Shown in pieces: positions 1 to 6,177 of a stretch of DNA of 8,371 bases (positions are counted from its first letter, which is position 1; each line of letters opens with the position of its first letter). The DNA is from Deltaproteobacteria bacterium (GTDB lineage: Bacteria; Desulfobacterota; GWC2-55-46; DRQE01), in NCBI GenBank assembly GCA_011371515.1, contig DRQE01000061.1, forward strand, positions 1 through 8,371, in the 5' to 3' direction. The translations under genes and the position numbers were made by a program. Below the pieces are notes generated by a model, which made no database searches, had not been told where the DNA came from, and saw nothing but the letters and a program-made list of their open reading frames with translations.

Positions 1-1
1 A

Positions 2-514
2 AAGCTCATCAAGATGGAGCATGGCTACGGAGCCATACCACCAAAGTTTATATGGAGAGGCGAGGCAGAAGAAGGATGGCTTGTAAGAGATGGCAAGTAT
101 TCCTTCAACCTTGTGGTAGTAGATAACGCTGGCAACGAAACCCTTGTGGCTCGTAAGGTAAGGGTTAAGACCACACCACCACGTATCAATGTATCTGTGG
201 ATATGGTTGAAGGAATTATACTGTTTAACTTTGAGTCAGCAGAGCTCGAAGAGATTAAATCGTGGAGTCTTACGATACTGGATAAAGACGGAAAGATGCT
301 GAAGACAGTCAGCGGTGAGAAGGGCAGGCTACCTGAAAAGATAGAGTATCCTGTGGGAGATGATGTTGACATAAGGGATCTTAAGTTTATACTGTACGCT
401 ACCGATGTAGCAGGTAACAAACTTGAGTTGAAGAAGAGTGTGCCCTCTGTGTTCACAAAGAAGATGCCCTTCGCAAAGTTGAAAGGCAAAGCAGATGTGT
501 GGGAAGACTTTTAA
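2..514 (+). CDS. C-terminal fragment of an Ig-like (FlgD-type) repeat protein, 5' end outside window
   Basis: The reading frame is open to the left edge (170 codons visible). The first ATG, at 14, is not followed by a signal peptide, so it is probably internal and the gene starts upstream. Two beta-rich units are visible. The first ends in the motif DGKYSFNLVVVDNAGNE. The second runs from about SWSLTILDKDGKMLKTVSG to FILYATDVAGNKLEL. The pattern 'W-x-L-x-I-x-D-x-x-G ... F-x-L-x-A-x-D-x-AGN' is typical of FlgD-type or other bacterial Ig-like domains in secreted or surface proteins. No haem motif, transmembrane helix or catalytic signature is present in the visible part. It ends 9 nt before the pentahaem cytochrome gene and is probably co-transcribed with it. 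A structural or adhesive extracytoplasmic role is inference; the full protein could carry other domains upstream. Confidence 0.75.
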   Translation, partial: KLIKMEHGYGAIPPKFIWRGEAEEGWLVRDGKYSFNLVVVDNAGNETLVARKVRVKTTPPRINVSVDMVEGIILFNFESAELEEIKSWSLTILDKDGKMLKTVSGEKGRLPEKIEYPVGDDVDIRDLKFILYATDVAGNKLELKKSVPSVFTKKMPFAKLKGKADVWEDF

Positions 515-523
515 TATATCTTT

Positions 524-1654
524 ATGCGGAAGTATAGGTTGGAGTTTTACCGTAAGAGAGCATTATATGTATTTGCCTGTTTCATCATATTGATATACAG
601 CAAGATTGTCTGGGCAGAAACAGAGTGTGAGGCATGCCATTCAGGCGAAGAGGCAGAAAGATGGGGTTTGAAGGATGTGTATGCCGGAATCTACAAGTAT
701 AGATTCCGGCATAACAATGTAAATAGAGAGTGCAGAAGGTGCCACATTATAGAAGAATTTCAGATAAAGGCAAAAGGTGAACTCTACTTTCCGGGCAACA
801 TCAAAGAAGGTATATTCTTTCTTACAGGACTTTCGCTCGACAAGGAATACGAAGTGGAGTTGACATTCAAGACCCCACGGTACGGGGTTTTGCAGAAGAA
901 AGTCCTGAAGCTCAAGCCATCACGCATAGCGGTGGAAAAGGGTGACGGCGCCCCACCTGTTGTCAAGACCGTAAGATTCCTCGGTATAAAGGAGGGTATA
1001 ATACCTGAAGGTGTCCTATACTTCGAAACAGACAGGCCTGCTGTAAGTGTGGTTGAGTACTGGAGTGACGAGCGTTACAAAGAAAGGCTTCGTAACTTCA
1101 AGGTCTTCATAAAGAAACACAGAGTAAGGCTTTCGGGTATCAAGAGGGATAAGAAATACAGGTACAGAATAATGGTTATGGATGTGTTTGGTAACAGAAG
1201 CATAAGTGAGGGTGTGTTGTTTGCTCAGGGAGTACTCACGAGCCATGGTATGGAAGTTTCTGGTGAAACGAAAGAGTGGATGGACCCTGCTATAAAGGTC
1301 TTCAGACCCGCATCCTCTGCTGATCTCTGTCTCTACATGAAGGCACCGAAGCCCGTTATGGTCTCTGTAAGTATGAGAGAGATTGTTGGAAGCTCCAAGC
1401 ACGGTTACGGACTGAGAGACGCAAGGTATACAACCATATATGTTTGCACCCAGTGCCACAGGGCAGGTATATCGCATCCTGTGGGGGTGAGGAGCACAAG
1501 GGCAGACATAGAGATACCAGAAGACCTGCCAACCATAGAGGGCGGTATTATAACATGTGTTACATGCCATTACCCACATGGTGGGGATAGCCCTTATTTT
1601 GCAAGGTTCGACTTCGATGAGGTCTGCAACAGATGCCACAAGGGATTGCAATGA
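524..1654 (+). CDS. Exported pentahaem c-type cytochrome with internal fibronectin-III-like domain(s)
   Basis: A 376-residue protein. The N-terminus is basic, then hydrophobic (about residues 13-29), with likely signal-peptidase cleavage near VWA/ET (31/32). Five CXXCH motifs covalently bind haem c: CEACH (35), CRRCH (70), CTQCH (308), CVTCH (345) and CNRCH (368). The roughly 230 residues between the second and third motifs contain no haem site. They look like beta-sandwich: 'TGLSLDKEYEVEL' near 101-113, and 'HRVRLSGIKRDKKYRYRIMV' followed by 'DVFGNRS' near 199-226, which is the usual end of a fibronectin type III domain. The C-terminal trihaem segment has an SHPVG motif (H318) and resembles the end of the 16-haem cytochrome downstream. 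A periplasmic or surface electron-transfer role follows from the motifs; the redox partners are unknown. No good Shine-Dalgarno precedes the ATG, which starts 9 nt after the previous stop, so translational coupling is likely. Confidence 0.85.
   Translation: MRKYRLEFYRKRALYVFACFIILIYSKIVWAETECEACHSGEEAERWGLKDVYAGIYKYRFRHNNVNRECRRCHIIEEFQIKAKGELYFPGNIKEGIFFLTGLSLDKEYEVELTFKTPRYGVLQKKVLKLKPSRIAVEKGDGAPPVVKTVRFLGIKEGIIPEGVLYFETDRPAVSVVEYWSDERYKERLRNFKVFIKKHRVRLSGIKRDKKYRYRIMVMDVFGNRSISEGVLFAQGVLTSHGMEVSGETKEWMDPAIKVFRPASSADLCLYMKAPKPVMVSVSMREIVGSSKHGYGLRDARYTTIYVCTQCHRAGISHPVGVRSTRADIEIPEDLPTIEGGIITCVTCHYPHGGDSPYFARFDFDEVCNRCHKGLQ
680..713. repeat. Perfect 14-bp inverted repeat (hairpin) inside the pentahaem cytochrome gene
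   Basis: TATGCCGGAATCTA (680-693) is followed by the 6-nt loop CAAGTA and then its exact reverse complement TAGATTCCGGCATA (700-713). It lies in coding sequence between the codons of haem motifs 1 and 2. No T-run follows it, so it does not look like an intrinsic terminator. A strong RNA hairpin or a symmetric protein-binding site are possible. Function is unknown. Confidence 0.8.
1445..1639 (+). other. C-terminal trihaem 'HPVG' module of the pentahaem cytochrome
   Basis: The order is CXXCH, then SHPVG, a spacer, then CVTCHYPHGG, then CNRCH close to the stop. The same order (haem motif, THPVG, CSTCHNPMGS, CIKCH, stop) ends the 16-haem cytochrome at 7204-7383. The His of HPVG and the His of YPH are candidate distal ligands. 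Homology of the two ends is inferred from motif order and local identity. Confidence 0.6.
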
Positions 1655-1679
1655 AAGTGGAAACCTTATTTTACTGTTC

Positions 1680-1685
1680 AGGAGG
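1680..1685 (+). promoter_or_regulatory. Strong Shine-Dalgarno (AGGAGG) for the HAMP-domain gene
   Basis: AGGAGG stands 5 nt before the ATG at 1691, within the largest intergenic gap of the window (36 nt). It is the best ribosome-binding site seen here and supports the chosen start. The rest of the gap shows no hairpin-plus-T-run terminator and no convincing promoter. Confidence 0.75.
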
Positions 1686-1690
1686 CATAT

Positions 1691-2248
1691 ATGGCTAACA
1701 GGACAAAAGAGAGAAGGAGAAGGCTGAACTATTCGATTAAGCGCCAGATGCAGATAAGGCTTTTATTCAAGCTCCTTTCGGTGGTGTTGCTCGGGCTTGC
1801 GCTCTCTTCCGCTATATTCTTCTACATGTCGAACCAAGAGGTGGGAGAAACATACAGACAGTTCCACATACAGGCAAGAAACTTTCTTGATTTCCTTCTG
1901 CCCGGCATAATAATGGCTTTTCTGGTGGGTCTTATCGTTGCCGTTGTGATAGCGCTTTTCTTCCCTCACAAGATAGCAGGTCCCCTTTACAGGATAGAAA
2001 GGGAGCTCAAAGAGAGGGTTGGTGAGGGAGACCTGAGGGTTAAGTTCACCGTGCGTGATGGTGACGAGATTGGCGACCTTGCCGATGCCTTGAATACGAT
2101 GGTGGCAAAACTTAAGACGAAGGTAGAAAGGCTAAACGCCGTGGCAGACGAACTTTCCGCAATAGCGGTGGACAAAGAGATAGACAGGGAAAGACTTAAA
2201 GAGACGGTGAGTATGCTTGAAAGGATACTTAAGGAGTTTAAGCTGTGA
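1691..2248 (+). CDS. Two-helix membrane protein with a HAMP domain and no output domain
   Basis: A 185-residue protein. The very basic N-terminus (KERRRRLNYSIKRQMQ) is cytoplasmic by the positive-inside rule. Membrane helix 1 is about residues 25-46, followed by a short periplasmic loop of about 23 residues, then helix 2 at about 70-92. A HAMP linker follows (about 93-145), marked by PHKIAGPLYRIEREL and by GDEIGDLADALNTMV. A charged coiled coil (about 138-185) ends the protein. HAMP domains normally relay signals from periplasmic sensors to kinase, cyclase or chemotaxis output domains, but here neither a sizeable sensor nor an output domain exists. It may pair with a separate partner through its coiled coil; this is inference. 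The next gene's GTG overlaps this stop codon, so the two are translationally coupled. Confidence 0.8.
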   Translation: MANRTKERRRRLNYSIKRQMQIRLLFKLLSVVLLGLALSSAIFFYMSNQEVGETYRQFHIQARNFLDFLLPGIIMAFLVGLIVAVVIALFFPHKIAGPLYRIERELKERVGEGDLRVKFTVRDGDEIGDLADALNTMVAKLKTKVERLNAVADELSAIAVDKEIDRERLKETVSMLERILKEFKL

Positions 2249-2808
2249 AAAGACTCTTAAGTGTAGTATTATTGTCTATACTTGTTTTTACATGGGCAGG
2301 ATGCACCCACAGGGAGGGTGGCATTGCAACGCTCGTAAACTCTTCGGAGTACAAGAGGCTTAAGAAGGTTGCTGTGCTTCCATTCAACAATATAAGTGGC
2401 AGAAAGGATGCTGGCAAGATAGTTGCGGATATATACGTGGCAGAGCTCTTCAAGAGTGGAAAGTATCGTGTGGAAGAGCCCGGTAATATAAAACAATTCC
2501 TTATACAGGAGCGCATAACAACCATAGGAGAGATGGAGATAGAAAGGCTCAAGGTTCTTGGCAGACGCCTTAAGGTTGATGCAGTGGTGGCTGGCACGGT
2601 TGAGGAGTTTGACGACGGAAGAGGAGGAGTGCCTGTGGTGAGCATATCCGCAAGGATGGTGGACTCAAAAACAGGCCGTATCCTCTGGTATGAGCGTATA
2701 AAGAGAAGAGGAGACGACTACATAATAATATTCGATATAGGGCTCGTAAGGTCTGCCACCTCACTTGCAAAGAAGATTGCAAAAGAGATGATAGACAGGA
2801 TAGAATAG
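2245..2808 (+). CDS. CsgG/LpoB-like outer-membrane-type lipoprotein
   Basis: A 187-residue protein starting at GTG, which overlaps the previous stop (GTGA). AAGGAG at 2231-2236 is 8 nt upstream. The N-terminus is a lipoprotein signal: MKRLLSVVLLSILVFTWAGC, with Cys20 as the acylated residue (Trp at -3 is unusual, but Ala-Gly-Cys is standard). The mature part contains KKVAVLPFNNISG (41-52), an alpha/beta segment with LFKSGKYRVEEP, and VDAVVAGTVEEF (111-122), followed by SISARMVDSKTGRILW (133-148). This strand pattern of 'VAVLPF... ... DAVVAGTV... ...ARMVDSKTGRILW' is characteristic of the fold shared by CsgG, LpoB and GNA1162-type lipoproteins. Family members act in secretion pores or as outer-membrane activators. 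At this length it lacks the beta-barrel insertions of full CsgG, so it more likely acts as an accessory lipoprotein. The exact family is uncertain. Confidence 0.75.
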   Translation: MKRLLSVVLLSILVFTWAGCTHREGGIATLVNSSEYKRLKKVAVLPFNNISGRKDAGKIVADIYVAELFKSGKYRVEEPGNIKQFLIQERITTIGEMEIERLKVLGRRLKVDAVVAGTVEEFDDGRGGVPVVSISARMVDSKTGRILWYERIKRRGDDYIIIFDIGLVRSATSLAKKIAKEMIDRIE

Positions 2809-2810
2809 GA

Positions 2811-2816
2811 AAGGAG
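2811..2816 (+). promoter_or_regulatory. Shine-Dalgarno (AAGGAG) favouring the GTG start at 2821
   Basis: AAGGAG leaves 4 nt to GTG 2821, only 1 nt to the in-frame TTG at 2818, and 19 nt to ATG 2836. The TTG is therefore unlikely. GTG is the best compromise, though ATG 2836 also begins a good signal peptide. Confidence 0.5.
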
Positions 2817-2820
2817 CTTG

Positions 2821-4212
2821 GTGCATAAATATCCTATGAGAAAATACACAACCAACTTCCTCCTGACACTTCTCGTGATGCTCATCCTGTGTGGACAGGC
2901 AGGTGCCCTTTCTCTTTTCTCGATATTCAAGAAAGAGCCCTATGTTGCAAAAGTAGGGGACAGGGTTATAACCACAGAGAGATTTGTGGAAGAGGTAAAG
3001 AGGCTTCACACCCTGAACAGGGTGGGCAAAAAACTTGCCGAAAGCGAAGATAAGTCTTTCAGGAAACAGAACTACCGCAAATTTCTCGAAGAGCTAATCG
3101 ATAGAGAACTTATGCTGATGGAGGCCGAAAACCTTGGACTCCACAAAGACCCCACCTTCCTTGAGGCAATGAGGGTGTTCAAGCTGAACCTCTTTCTGGA
3201 CAGACTCAGAAAAGAAGAGGTGCTCAAAAAGGTAAAGGTAACAGAAGAGGATGTCCTCGAATACTACAGGAAGAAGATGAAAAAGGGCGACAGAGACAAA
3301 CCCACACAGGAAGAAAGATACACCATAGAGAGGGCACTTTATGCCGAGAAGCTAAAAGAGAGGGAGAAGGAATACTTCAAAAGCCTTCGCAGAAAGGCAA
3401 GAATAGAGACATACGAGGATGTGCTCAAAGCCCTCACAAAGGATTCCATCAAAAAAGATGCTCACAAAAAGGTTGTAGCCCGTGTAGACGACAAGCCCAT
3501 CTATGCGATAGAGCTTTTAAGAGAGCTCGAGCGGATGAAAAAGTACGACATGGAGACAAAAAAGAAGGCTCTTGACAGCCTGATACTTCGTGCACTACTC
3601 GATAAGGAGGCACTCAGCAGAGGCTACGAGAGAGACCCCGAGCTTAAAAAGAAGATAGAGCTCTACCGAAGAAAGATTCTGGTGGAGGTCTTCAAAGACA
3701 GGGTAATTCTGCCCCTTATAAAGGTAAAGGAAGAAGAGATAGAGCAATACTACAGGAAGAACAAAGAAAAATACAAAGAGCCCGATAAATATAATATAAG
3801 TGTTATAGCCGTTGGTAACAGAGAGCTTGCAGACTCGATCTTAAAAGAGCTTGAAAGAGGGGGAGATTTCGAGTATCTTGCAAAAGAGCACTCTGTGGAT
3901 CCATCGCGCATAAGAGGAGGGCTTGTTGGCTGGGTCTCGGAGAGAAATCTGCCCCGCAAGGCACTGGCGCTCATAAAGAAGGCAAAAAAGGGAGATGTGG
4001 TAGGACCTGTTGAAAACAGAAGGCTTTTTATTATATATAAAATCAATGACTACAGAGAAGGTAAGCCCCTTCCCTTGGAAAAGGTGAAGCGGGAGATAGA
4101 CATAACCATTGGAAGGAAGAAGTTCAAAGAGACCCTTGAGCTATATCTTAAACGGCTCAGAAAGATCGTAAAGGTAGAAATAAACGAAGAAGAACTTGCC
4201 CGCTTTTATTAA
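2821..4212 (+). CDS. SurA/PrsA-like periplasmic chaperone with a degenerate parvulin PPIase domain
   Basis: A 463-residue protein from GTG 2821 (458 if ATG 2836 is used). The signal peptide has the hydrophobic core FLLTLLVMLILCGQAGA, with probable cleavage after AGA (about residue 29). The body holds two SurA_N-like helical scaffolds, at about 41-203 and about 218-310. The second continues into a parvulin-type domain (about 322-410) recognised by FEYLAKEHSVDPSRIRGGLVGWVS and KKGDVVGPV. Active parvulins normally have a His in the first strand (RHILV-like) and another near the end (GYHIIKV-like). Here those positions read NISVIAV and RLFIIYKI, so both histidines are missing and isomerase activity is doubtful. 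The protein is very rich in Lys and Glu and contains long amphipathic helices. Its place directly before the cytochrome genes suggests it chaperones those exported proteins; this is inference. Confidence 0.85.
   Translation: MHKYPMRKYTTNFLLTLLVMLILCGQAGALSLFSIFKKEPYVAKVGDRVITTERFVEEVKRLHTLNRVGKKLAESEDKSFRKQNYRKFLEELIDRELMLMEAENLGLHKDPTFLEAMRVFKLNLFLDRLRKEEVLKKVKVTEEDVLEYYRKKMKKGDRDKPTQEERYTIERALYAEKLKEREKEYFKSLRRKARIETYEDVLKALTKDSIKKDAHKKVVARVDDKPIYAIELLRELERMKKYDMETKKKALDSLILRALLDKEALSRGYERDPELKKKIELYRRKILVEVFKDRVILPLIKVKEEEIEQYYRKNKEKYKEPDKYNISVIAVGNRELADSILKELERGGDFEYLAKEHSVDPSRIRGGLVGWVSERNLPRKALALIKKAKKGDVVGPVENRRLFIIYKINDYREGKPLPLEKVKREIDITIGRKKFKETLELYLKRLRKIVKVEINEEELARFY
2941..3429 (+). 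repeat. First SurA_N-like scaffold copy, without a PPIase domain
   Basis: The copy runs from YVAKVGDRVITTERFVEEV through LIDRELMLMEAENLGL and KVTEEDVLEYYRKKMKK to a C-terminal helix, then YFKSLRRKARIETYEDVLK. It aligns with the second copy (3472-4209), which has VVARVDDKPIYAIELLREL, LILRALLDKEALSRGY, KVKEEEIEQYYRKNKEK and, after the parvulin domain, LYLKRLRKIVKVEINEEEL. The first copy therefore looks like a duplicated module from which the parvulin domain was lost. Confidence 0.65.
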
Positions 4213-4215
4213 GTA

Positions 4216-4221
4216 GGGAGG
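4216..4221 (+). promoter_or_regulatory. Shine-Dalgarno (GGGAGG) that fixes a TTG start
   Basis: GGGAGG sits 6 nt before TTG 4228. No ATG or GTG start lies in frame upstream of the lipobox, and the TTG directly begins MKRYFLLTFVLAILVFAGGC, a complete lipoprotein signal. The TTG start is therefore well supported and may lower the translation rate. Confidence 0.8.
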
Positions 4222-4227
4222 ATTACT

Positions 4228-6156
4228 TTGAAAAGATACTTTCTTCTGACATTCGTCCTTGCCATACTGGTGTTTGCAGGGGGCTGTTACGGACCACAGA
4301 GGGTGGTCAAAAGAAGCTGTGTGGATTGCCACACAGAGGATGTGGAAAGATTCAAAAAAGAAGGAAGACTGCACACCCCTGTTGCAGAGGGTAGATGCGA
4401 GGGATGCCACTCGCCCCATGGGCTTATAGGTGGTGTGCTACTAAAGGGTAAAGATGCCTCGCTGTGTTATCGCTGCCATAAGAAAGAGGATGTGGAAAAT
4501 AAGTTCACCCACACCCCCCTTAAAAAGGGAGAGTGTCTTTCCTGCCACGACCCCCATTCATCGCCATACAGGGCTGTTACCACTAAAGGAGGAAATGAGC
4601 TCTGCTACAACTGCCACCCGAGGAAAGATTTTCAGGGCAAGACGGTTCATAAGGCTATAGACAAAGGGTGTGATAGCTGCCACGAGCCACACTCATCAAA
4701 GTATTCTTACAATCTGAAGGATGATGGCAACAGGCTCTGTGTTGATTGTCATGATCCAACGAGCGGGACATTCAGGAAGAGCCACTTCAACTACAAGGTG
4801 GCTGGCTCGGACTGTCTTTCGTGTCACGCCCCTCATTTTTCCAAGGGCAAGACCCTTGTGAGAAACTTCGTCCATAAGCCCTTCGGGGACAGGACATGCA
4901 CAGAGTGTCACAATAGAGCCGACTCGAAAGAACCCCTCAAGACACGCATTGAGGGTAGCCAGCTGTGTTATTCCTGCCATAAAGACCTTAAGGCAAGTTT
5001 TGATAAGAGAAGGTTTGTGCATAAGCCCCTCGGTGAGTGTACAAAGTGTCACGACCCTCACGCATCCGACCAGAGATACGAACTTGTCTCCAGAGAGGAT
5101 ACTCTCTGTTATAGCTGCCATGAGGACAGCAAGAAGAAGCAGGCAAGAAAGTACATGCATACACCACTCAAAGAGGGGCAGTGTAGCGGGTGCCATGAGC
5201 CTCACTCCGCAGATATAGACAAGTTCCTCAAAAAGTCCCCCGATATGCTGTGTTACGATTGCCACAAGAAGACCGACTTTTCGGGCAAGGTGGTGCACAG
5301 ACCTGTAAGTGACAATGGATGCCTCAGGTGTCATGACGCACACTCTTCAGAGGAGGCAGGCCTTATAGTAAAGCCTGATGGCAAGCTGTGCTACAGCTGT
5401 CATACCGCTGAGAAGAGCAGCTTCGACAGAGTAAGTGTACATCCCCGTGTGAAGCAGGGAAGGTGTTCTGCCTGTCATCTGCCACACAGGTCCTCTTATA
5501 AGGCTCTTCTTACCGATAGCCCTGAGCGGCTCTGTTTCGAGTGTCACTATACAACCGTAAGGGAGGTAACAAGAGAGGGGCGTCACGAGGTGTTTGAAGA
5601 TGGTAAGTGTCTTGCCTGCCACAATGCGCATGCAAGTAACAGCCCCTATCAGCTTCTGACAGATGTGCCAGAGGTGTGTTATAGCTGCCACGAGCCTGTC
5701 AAAAAGGAGCTCTCAAAGAGTACAGTTCATCAGCCATTCGAAGATGGCAAGTGCACCACATGTCATAGGCCACATGGAAGTAAGCTCAAGTGGGCACTTT
5801 CAAGACCTCTGGATGCACTCTGTTATTCCTGTCACAAAGACTTGAAGAAAGAGGTGGAAAAGGACGGTGTGTTCGTCCACAAGGTGGTAAAAGATGGTGG
5901 ATGCGCGGAGTGTCACAGGTCTCATTCCACCACAGAGCGGTGGCTCCTTCAGGCAGATGGGCGCAGTCTGTGTAATAGCTGCCACGATGTATCTACAAAA
6001 ACCATTACCACGGCTCACAGTAATATAAGCATAAAGGGCTCTGATTGCCTCGGTTGCCACGAACCACATATGAGCAAAGACAGGGGCTTGCTACATAAGG
6101 TGTTGCATGAGCCATTCAAAGATGGTGATTGTAAAAGGTGTCATAGCCGTATATAA
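4228..6156 (+). CDS. 26-haem c-type cytochrome lipoprotein (doubled-CXXCH family)
   Basis: A 642-residue protein. The lipoprotein signal ends in VFAGGC (acylated Cys20), so it is likely membrane-anchored, possibly at the outer membrane or cell surface. It carries 26 CXXCH motifs, the first Cys of each at 31, 57, 80, 103, 126, 148, 171, 196, 224, 247, 271, 294, 319, 342, 365, 388, 413, 436, 461, 484, 509, 532, 559, 582, 607 and 635. Most lie in pairs 22-23 residues apart. The first of a pair is followed by a xPH-like motif (12 cases), and the second often reads LCYxCH. There are 27 further histidines, enough for bis-His ligation of every haem. It is built of a 9-haem and a 17-haem module. Substrate-binding or enzymatic domains are absent, so the role is electron conduction or storage. 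The redox partner is unknown; the adjacent 16-haem cytochrome is a candidate. Confidence 0.92.
   Translation: MKRYFLLTFVLAILVFAGGCYGPQRVVKRSCVDCHTEDVERFKKEGRLHTPVAEGRCEGCHSPHGLIGGVLLKGKDASLCYRCHKKEDVENKFTHTPLKKGECLSCHDPHSSPYRAVTTKGGNELCYNCHPRKDFQGKTVHKAIDKGCDSCHEPHSSKYSYNLKDDGNRLCVDCHDPTSGTFRKSHFNYKVAGSDCLSCHAPHFSKGKTLVRNFVHKPFGDRTCTECHNRADSKEPLKTRIEGSQLCYSCHKDLKASFDKRRFVHKPLGECTKCHDPHASDQRYELVSREDTLCYSCHEDSKKKQARKYMHTPLKEGQCSGCHEPHSADIDKFLKKSPDMLCYDCHKKTDFSGKVVHRPVSDNGCLRCHDAHSSEEAGLIVKPDGKLCYSCHTAEKSSFDRVSVHPRVKQGRCSACHLPHRSSYKALLTDSPERLCFECHYTTVREVTREGRHEVFEDGKCLACHNAHASNSPYQLLTDVPEVCYSCHEPVKKELSKSTVHQPFEDGKCTTCHRPHGSKLKWALSRPLDALCYSCHKDLKKEVEKDGVFVHKVVKDGGCAECHRSHSTTERWLLQADGRSLCNSCHDVSTKTITTAHSNISIKGSDCLGCHEPHMSKDRGLLHKVLHEPFKDGDCKRCHSRI
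4318..4911 (+). repeat. 9-haem module A of the 26-haem cytochrome
   Basis: Residues 31-228. One single motif, then three CXXCH pairs, then two motifs 28 residues apart (196 and 224) within 'SDCLSCHAPH ... VHKPF ... CTECH'. The C-to-C spacings are 26, 23, 23, 23, 22, 23, 25 and 28. The same plan appears in the first nine haems of the next gene. Confidence 0.7.
4966..6144 (+). repeat. 17-haem module B of the 26-haem cytochrome (expanded copy of the 9-haem plan)
   Basis: Residues 247-639. One single motif, seven CXXCH pairs, then two motifs 28 residues apart (607 and 635) in 'SDCLGCHEPH ... LHEPF ... CKRCH'. It opens with LCYSCHKDLKASFDKRRFVH, closely matching LCADCHKEVAGFFDKKRVH at the start of the next cytochrome. 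It looks like the 9-haem plan with four extra two-haem units. Confidence 0.7.
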
Positions 6157-6177
6157 TTTTCTGGATGGTAACATAAC

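Noticed and set aside
14..16. ATG at 14 as the true start of the first gene
   Set aside because: The frame is open to the window edge, no signal peptide follows and the first Ig-like unit is already under way.
869..891. Hairpin of about 8 bp (AAGACCCC / GGGGTTTT with one G-U pair) ending in T's, resembling a weak terminator
   Set aside because: It lies inside coding sequence, the stem is short, and the T's are part of the stem rather than a following run.
1016..1651. Open frame on the - strand (211 codons) opposite the pentahaem gene
   Set aside because: No recognisable domain and no ribosome-binding site considered convincing; the + strand frame has haem motifs, a signal peptide and operon context.
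1655..1690. Possible promoter or terminator in the largest gap
   Set aside because: Only 36 nt, with no hairpin plus T-run and no clear -35/-10 pair; it holds just a strong Shine-Dalgarno.
2818..2820. TTG as the start of the SurA-like gene
   Set aside because: It is only 1 nt from the Shine-Dalgarno; GTG 2821 or ATG 2836 are more plausible.
4696..5343. Long open frame on the - strand (215 codons) opposite the 26-haem gene
   Set aside because: It is the mirror of repetitive CXXCH coding sequence; the product is Cys/Val/Leu-rich without a recognisable domain, and the + strand frame is certain.
4318..6144. Regularly spaced DNA repeats that could suggest a CRISPR or satellite array
   Set aside because: The repeats are in frame, diverged at synonymous sites and explained by CXXCH haem motifs.
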